NCBI GenBank assembly: GCA_022509105.1
Contig: JAFLTV010000011.1
Location: 1-39,180 of the forward strand
Source: Muribaculaceae bacterium
GTDB lineage: Bacteria > Bacteroidota > Bacteroidia > Bacteroidales > Muribaculaceae
Length of the DNA: 39,180 nt
Direction: 5' to 3'
In this document: positions 35,330 to 39,180 of the stretch, piece after piece
Numbering within the stretch: position 1 is the first letter of the stretch
How the letters are laid out: each line of letters starts with the position of its first letter
The notes under the pieces: generated by a model
The model's database searches: none
The model's input: only the letters and a program-made list of their open reading frames with translations
What the model was told of the DNA's origin: nothing
Program-made: the position numbers and the translations under genes

Positions 35330-36508
35330 TTACAAAGAATGCCTTTTGTTAAGGGCACGAATTCGGGAAAGAGCCTCCCGAAGTTTTTCAGGTTTGGCAC
35401 AAAGAGATATACGGATATATCTATTGCCGTTCTCTCCGAAAATAAAGCCCGGAGTAACGAAAACTTTCGCGTCATAGAAAAGAAGGTCGGCAAGTTTCTC
35501 TCCGGATTCCATGTTTTCCGGCACTCTCCCCCAAAGGAAAAGCCCTCGTTGTTCGGGGTCGAAATAACAGCCGAGTTCATTCATTATTTCTTCCGCTATT
35601 TTGCGACGCTCGGCATAAACGTCATAAAGCTCGTCATACCAATTTTGGATCGCCTTCAAGGCTTGGGCGGCGGCGAGCATGACAGGCTTAAACTGGCCGG
35701 AATCAATATTGCTTTTCACCTTAAGCATCCATGAAATAAAGGTTGGATTCGAAGCAGCCATCGCCACACGCCAGCCGGCCATATTATGGCTCTTGCTCAA
35801 AGAATTGAGCTCGACGGCCACATCTATGGCTCCCTCCACTTGCAAGATGCTCCGAGGTTCTTTATTGAGAATGAAGCTATAAGGATTATCGTGGGCTATC
35901 ACTATGGCGTGGCGCCGGCCGAAATCAATCAGCTTCTCAAATATTTCGATATCAGCCTGACGACCTGTGGGCATGTGAGGATAATTCACCCACATAAGCT
36001 TTATTTCGTCTAAAGGCAGTTTTTCCAGTTCTTCGAAATCGGGAAGCCATCCGTTTTCTTCCGTAAGGTTATATTTAAACACCTTGGCTCCGACAAGATT
36101 GCTGACAGAGGTATAGGTTGGATAGCCCGGGTCGGGCACTAAAACTCCGTCGCCGGGGTTCAGGAAAGTAAGCGACAGGTGTAAAACCCCCTCCTTTGAA
36201 CCGATCAATGGCAGGATTTCATTTTCAGGGTTGAGTTTTACTCCGTATTTATCCAGATACCAGTCAGCGAATGCACGACGCAATTCGGGCAGACCGTTGT
36301 ATGACTGATAGCTATGGTTGCTCTCGACGGCTGCTTCTCGTTGCAATGTGGCGATAACTTCAGCATCCGGAGCACGGTCGGGCCCTCCGATACCTAAGGA
36401 TATGATATCCGCTCCTTCAGAGTTAAGTTTTGCCAATTCCCTAAGTTTTTTAGAGAAATAATATTCCTTTATATCTTCAACTCTTTGAGCCGGCTTGATT
36501 TTCTTCAT
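35330..36508 (-). CDS. PLP-dependent class I aminotransferase
   Basis: A 392-residue enzyme with the fold-type I pattern. ISLGIGGPD and the Y/G-rich substrate regions are followed by the PLP-binding lysine K239 in LSKSHNMAGWR and a final arginine-containing NRYIRISLCA, the usual carboxylate-binding position. In this operon it likely makes Phe and Tyr (or their precursors) from phenylpyruvate, 4-hydroxyphenylpyruvate or prephenate with glutamate or aspartate as donor. It begins 2 nt after the pheA stop codon. Confidence 0.88.
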   Translation of the reverse strand: MKKIKPAQRVEDIKEYYFSKKLRELAKLNSEGADIISLGIGGPDRAPDAEVIATLQREAAVESNHSYQSYNGLPELRRAFADWYLDKYGVKLNPENEILPLIGSKEGVLHLSLTFLNPGDGVLVPDPGYPTYTSVSNLVGAKVFKYNLTEENGWLPDFEELEKLPLDEIKLMWVNYPHMPTGRQADIEIFEKLIDFGRRHAIVIAHDNPYSFILNKEPRSILQVEGAIDVAVELNSLSKSHNMAGWRVAMAASNPTFISWMLKVKSNIDSGQFKPVMLAAAQALKAIQNWYDELYDVYAERRKIAEEIMNELGCYFDPEQRGLFLWGRVPENMESGEKLADLLFYDAKVFVTPGFIFGENGNRYIRISLCAKPEKLREALSRIRALNKRHSL

Positions 36509-36510
36509 GA

Positions 36511-37374
36511 TTAATCATTAAGTGTGGTGGCTTCAACATATTCTCCCAAAACGGAGAGCTCGTTTGTGAGAGGTCTAACAGCCTCTATGGCTTGGTGATA
36601 TCTCACGATGCTTTTGAAAGAAAGGTCGACATAGAACCGATATTCCCATTCGCGCCCTATAATCGGCATAGACTGGATTTTGGTTAGATTCATGTCGTAG
36701 AAACTCAGGATGGTAAGCACCTTTGAGAGCGCACCACCCGTATGGGGCAATGTAAACACAATGGAAGCCTTGTTAATGTCCGCCTCTTTCGGACCTATCT
36801 CAGATGCAAGCAGAGGATTGGCAACAATCAGGAAACGGGTGAAATTCCTTTTATTGGTTTCGATTCCGTGTTCAAGGATATTTAATCCGTAGAGATTTGC
36901 TGCTAATTCTCCGCAGACAGCGGCATGGCCTTTAAGGTTTTTCTCGGCTATCTCTTTAGCACTGCCTGCAGTGTCGAAACTTTCAATCATTTTCATGCCC
37001 GGATGTCTTCTCAGAAATTGCTCACACTGCATCAGGGCCATAGGATGGGAGTTTACTTCAGAAATTGAGTCTAAAGTTTCTCCGGGCAAAGCAGCCAGCA
37101 CATGAGAAATCCTTTTCTTATGTTCGCCGATAATCTTAAGATTGCTATGGCGCAACAATTCATGGTTTTGAAGCAATCCCCCGGCGATAGTGTTTTCAAT
37201 TGCGGCAATGCCAAGGAGCGAGGCATCGTTTTCGAGAGCGTCAAACATTTCATGGAAAGAATCGAACGGCACAGGCTCTATCTCTTTTCCTTGAAAATAC
37301 TCTCGGGCGGCTGCATCATGAAAACATCCGGCCACACCCTGAATCGTCACTCTCAATTTATCGTCTTCAGCCAT
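36511..37374 (-). CDS. pheA: Prephenate dehydratase
   Basis: A 287-residue enzyme that converts prephenate to phenylpyruvate. The N-terminal periplasmic-binding-like catalytic domain has the NFTRF motif with T179-R180-F181. An ACT domain follows from about residue 205 (GALSKVL, then TKIQSMPIIGREWEYRFYVD). The Phe-binding ESRP motif of the E. coli enzyme reads QSMP here, a form I recall from other Bacteroidota. It is not fused to chorismate mutase, which is on the DAHP synthase two genes on. It is the first structural gene behind the leader attenuator; the terminator U-tract ends only 5 nt before its ATG. Confidence 0.95.
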   Translation of the reverse strand: MAEDDKLRVTIQGVAGCFHDAAAREYFQGKEIEPVPFDSFHEMFDALENDASLLGIAAIENTIAGGLLQNHELLRHSNLKIIGEHKKRISHVLAALPGETLDSISEVNSHPMALMQCEQFLRRHPGMKMIESFDTAGSAKEIAEKNLKGHAAVCGELAANLYGLNILEHGIETNKRNFTRFLIVANPLLASEIGPKEADINKASIVFTLPHTGGALSKVLTILSFYDMNLTKIQSMPIIGREWEYRFYVDLSFKSIVRYHQAIEAVRPLTNELSVLGEYVEATTLND

Positions 37375-37379
37375 ACTGT

Positions 37380-37468
37380 AAAAAAGTTATCCCGCAATCA
37401 CCTGAGTGATCCACGGGATTGAACTAAATTTTGTTTTTAATTTACGGATTCATTACGCGCAATCCCGT
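37380..37468 (-). promoter_or_regulatory. Transcription attenuator: terminator and antiterminator before pheA
   Basis: On the minus strand the terminator hairpin has an outer ATCCCG/CGGGAT stem (37414-37419 with 37389-37394) and an inner ATCAC/GTGAT stem (37406-37410 with 37397-37401) around a 4-nt loop, then a six-U tract at 37385-37380. The 5' arm of the terminator, CAATCCCGT (37421-37413), is also fully complementary over 9 bp to ACGGGATTG (37468-37460) upstream, giving a competing antiterminator. A further 5-bp pairing, GCAAT in the leader ORF with ATTGC in the antiterminator segment, could protect the terminator. These are the three alternative pairings of a classical ribosome-mediated attenuator. 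Confidence 0.82.
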
Positions 37469-37475
37469 TTCCACT

Positions 37476-37523
37476 TCAATTGCAGAAATAAAAGTAAAAG
37501 GAAAAAGCGTAAAATCGTGTCAT
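37476..37523 (-). CDS. Leader peptide of the aromatic amino acid attenuator
   Basis: A 15-codon ORF reading MTRFYAFSFYFYFCN and ending in TGA. Eight of fifteen residues are aromatic (5 Phe, 3 Tyr), the residues whose synthesis the downstream operon serves. Its stop lies just before the antiterminator segment, so a ribosome stalled at the Phe/Tyr codons would leave that segment free to pair, while a ribosome at the stop would let the terminator form. A -7 box lies 20 nt upstream. No homologue search was done; the call rests on composition, position and the RNA pairings. Confidence 0.82.
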   Translation of the reverse strand: MTRFYAFSFYFYFCN

Positions 37524-37543
37524 ATTGCCAATTATTTCGAATG

Positions 37544-37551
37544 CAAAGTTA
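37544..37551 (-). promoter_or_regulatory. Promoter of the leader-pheA operon
   Basis: On the minus strand TAACTTTG is an exact match to the TAnnTTTG -7 consensus. TTTA at 37572-37575, exactly 20 nt upstream, is a 3/4 match to the TTTG -33 box. Transcription would start near 37540, leaving about 15 nt before the leader ATG at 37523. Confidence 0.6.
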
Positions 37552-37695
37552 ATATCTTTTTTTAATATGACTAAATTTTAGATACCAAAAACTGCTACTG
37601 TCCCATCTCCTTACAGGTTATTACCTCGTCTTTTTACGTTTGAATTGGCCAAAAACCCCTACCTTTTCTATACCCAATACATTCAATCCCCCATT

Positions 37696-38871
37696 TCAAT
37701 AAGTAAACCCAAATTGATATAGCGGGATTATATTCTTATAAGCTAACTCGATATCGTCTTTCACAACAATTCCTCTTTCTACAGTTGATATTTGCTTCTG
37801 AGATTTGTTTTTCCCTCCAATCTCAAATGTGAAATCATCTATTTTAAAATCAGCTTCACGAGAAGAATAAATTTCATAATTTACTCTCATCTGGTTAAAG
37901 AAGAAAGTTTCTCTGATATTTCCGATATTGGGATTTCCACCGGAAAGCACATACATAAGAGAAGGATTATCAATAAAAACTTTTTCTATCTTGCCAAGAC
38001 TTCTCATTCCGGAAGTACCGTCATGCAATTGCATTATCATGCCGGCTTTTTCAAGCCAAGCGAGATAGTCAGGAACATTATTTTTGCTAACTTTGATTTC
38101 CTGGGCTAAATGTTCAAAGCTGGGTTTATAGGGGGCTTGATTTGATATAATGCCTAACATGTGTTTTATTTTCCTTGCTGTAGAAGCCCTCATATCCGCA
38201 TATAGAGGTATATCTGTCTCCACAGTCTGACTTATAATCTGAGACATTCGTTGAGGGAAGTCTCCTTGAGATGCAAAGGGATAATAACCATCTTTTAGAT
38301 ACTCTCTGAATAAAGGAAGTGGATGTTCAATTCCATTAATTTTGACTTTCCCCTCAATTATTTCATTCAATTGATAAACAGGATTTTTAATATCATGGTA
38401 TAATTCCAAATATTCCCTAAAAGACAAGCCTTGCATGTGATACATCAAAGCCCTTCGACTAAGATCTGACTGACCCTTATTAATATCCAATACAGAGGAT
38501 CCTGTAAATGCAACTTGAAGATTAGGGAAAGTGTCATATATCTGTTTTAATTCTCTTGACCATCCTTCATAGCGATGAACTTCATCAATACATAACCAGG
38601 TTCCGCCCTCTTTAACGAAATTGTCAGCTAAATCTATTAAACTATGTGTAGCAAACCAAATATGGTCCGCACTAACATATAAAGAAGATTTCTTTTCTCG
38701 ATTTTTTAAAAGATATTGAAGCATCAGTGTAGATTTGCCCACGCCGCGTGGTCCTGTCAATCCAATCATCTGAGCCTCCCAATTTATTAAAGGATAAATA
38801 TAGCGTTGAAAATACTGAGGCGTTTGTCTAATCCTCGCCTCCATATATTCAATAAGAGAAAAATCTATCAT
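37696..38871 (-). CDS. AAA_14/DUF4143-type ATPase
   Basis: A 391-residue protein with Walker A GPRGVGKST (K46) and Walker B LCIDEVH (D96, E97) in the AAA_14 domain. A sensor-like AFTGSSVLD and the family's GLSFREYLEL follow. The C-terminal part has a winged-helix-like segment (PSFEHLAQEIKVSKNNVPDYLAWLEKAGMI) and a DUF4143 region (KVFIDNPSLMY, then ETFFFNQMR and a final EIGGKNKSQKQI) like restriction-type nuclease folds but without a sure active site. Function is unknown; such ATPases are abundant and paralogous in Bacteroidota. It is a single gene with tandem repeats directly upstream. Confidence 0.85.
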   Translation of the reverse strand: MIDFSLIEYMEARIRQTPQYFQRYIYPLINWEAQMIGLTGPRGVGKSTLMLQYLLKNREKKSSLYVSADHIWFATHSLIDLADNFVKEGGTWLCIDEVHRYEGWSRELKQIYDTFPNLQVAFTGSSVLDINKGQSDLSRRALMYHMQGLSFREYLELYHDIKNPVYQLNEIIEGKVKINGIEHPLPLFREYLKDGYYPFASQGDFPQRMSQIISQTVETDIPLYADMRASTARKIKHMLGIISNQAPYKPSFEHLAQEIKVSKNNVPDYLAWLEKAGMIMQLHDGTSGMRSLGKIEKVFIDNPSLMYVLSGGNPNIGNIRETFFFNQMRVNYEIYSSREADFKIDDFTFEIGGKNKSQKQISTVERGIVVKDDIELAYKNIIPLYQFGFTY

Positions 38872-38896
38872 ATTAAATTTTGCTAAAACTTAATCG

Positions 38897-38904
38897 CAAA
38901 TTTA
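38897..38904 (-). promoter_or_regulatory. -7 box of the ATPase gene
   Basis: On the minus strand TAAATTTG is an exact TAnnTTTG match, about 26 nt before the ATPase ATG. A TTTG lies 23 nt upstream, slightly far for a -33 box, inside the first tandem repeat. Confidence 0.45.
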
Positions 38905-38910
38905 ATCAAA

Positions 38911-38993
38911 ATCCCTCAATGAAGTAACAAATCACCGATTTTAATCCCTCAATGAAGTAACAAATCGCCGATTTTAATCCCTCAATGAGGGAT
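38911..38993. repeat. Two 33-bp tandem repeats ending in a palindrome, operator-like
   Basis: Units 38911-38943 and 38944-38976 differ by one base (AATCACCG versus AATCGCCG). Each begins ATCCCTCAATGAAG. A third partial copy at 38977 begins the same but becomes a perfect hyphenated palindrome, ATCCCTC-AAT-GAGGGAT (38977-38993). The array starts 7 bp upstream of the -7 box of the ATPase gene and covers the -33 region, as binding sites for a regulator would. Confidence 0.6.
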
Positions 38994-39118
38994 TTACCTC
39001 AAAAAAACGTACCGGCAGCCCCTTCCGGGACAGGGATGTCAGCTCCCCTCTGTTTCTCCCCAAGGAAGAATTATCTGATAAGCAACACCCAATTGAGTAC
39101 CTGTTGTTTGATTAGAAT

Positions 39119-39180
39119 TTATAGAGAATTAAGAATCTTCCTAAGTTCTGATAAAGAGATTCCGGTGGCTTTGGAGATCG
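39119..39180 (-). CDS. C-terminal end of a protein running off the window
   Basis: The minus-strand frame from the right edge reads ISKATGISLSELRKILNSL and stops with TAA at 39119. The sequence looks like the short helix-turn-helix-like tail that ends many Rpn/PD-(D/E)xK transposase-family proteins of Bacteroidota, but 19 residues do not allow a firm call. Chance coding is possible. Confidence 0.3.
   Translation of the reverse strand, partial: ISKATGISLSELRKILNSL

Noticed and set aside
38911..38993. Tandem repeats considered as a CRISPR array
   Set aside because: The units are directly adjacent with no unique spacers, only two full copies exist, and no cas genes are present.
38994..39060. 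Resemblance of CCCCTTCCGG near the right edge to the inverted CCGGAAGGGG near the left edge, as possible island ends
   Set aside because: The match is only 10 bp, is part of a hairpin on the left and has no flanking similarity.

Overview
The window looks like chromosomal DNA from a gut-type member of the Bacteroidales (Bacteroidota). Evidence: several promoters fit the Bacteroidota pattern (TTTG-like -33 box, about 20 nt, TAnnTTTG -7 box); Shine-Dalgarno sites are weak; and the gene content is typical (DAHP synthase fused to chorismate mutase, large YidC, Bacteroidota-style lipoproteins, WYL regulator, AAA_14/DUF4143 ATPase). The family cannot be fixed from sequence alone; Muribaculaceae or a relative is a guess.

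Layout. (1) 1-589 holds no convincing gene but several inverted repeats. (2) 590-6900 is a visibly AT-rich accessory island: a three-gene toxin/antitoxin/SecB-like chaperone operon, a broken ORF6N gene, a CoiA-like nuclease, a frameshifted membrane protein, a small membrane protein, an MntA/HepT nucleotidyltransferase-HEPN pair and a decayed secreted-protein remnant. (3) 6949-9618 carries an SF1 helicase and an esterase-like hydrolase. (4) 9769-16887 is an RND efflux operon (TolC-like channel, lipoprotein adaptor, AcrB-like pump) ending in a PagL-like outer-membrane deacylase. (5) 16910-24264 holds a biotin-dependent carboxyltransferase with two tandem biotinyl domains, a DUF3108-like exported protein, luxS, a lipoprotein, a two-TM potassium channel and a TPR lipoprotein closed by a strong terminator. 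(6) 24318-28217, on the minus strand, carries yidC, a NapH-like iron-sulfur membrane protein and thyA. (7) 28331-37551 is a tightly packed minus-strand run: pheA, aminotransferase, DAHP synthase/chorismate mutase, folA, glycosyltransferase, WYL regulator, CBS-nucleotidyltransferase, obg and an acyltransferase. (8) 37696-39180 holds an AAA_14 ATPase gene with tandem operator-like repeats, and the edge of another gene.

The most interesting find is in front of pheA. A 15-codon ORF encodes MTRFYAFSFYFYFCN (5 Phe, 3 Tyr). It is followed by mutually exclusive RNA pairings: a 9-bp antiterminator and a terminator hairpin with a six-U tract ending 5 nt before the pheA start codon. This has every part of a ribosome-mediated transcription attenuator for aromatic amino acid synthesis, with a good TAnnTTTG promoter just upstream. 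The second is the SecB-type toxin-antitoxin-chaperone operon, whose promoter is overlapped by a perfect hyphenated palindrome.

All calls come from reading the sequence; no database search was run. Family names rest on recognised motifs and length. Several genes in the AT-rich island are broken by single-base indels while the flanking housekeeping genes are intact; decay is likely, but assembly error is not excluded.
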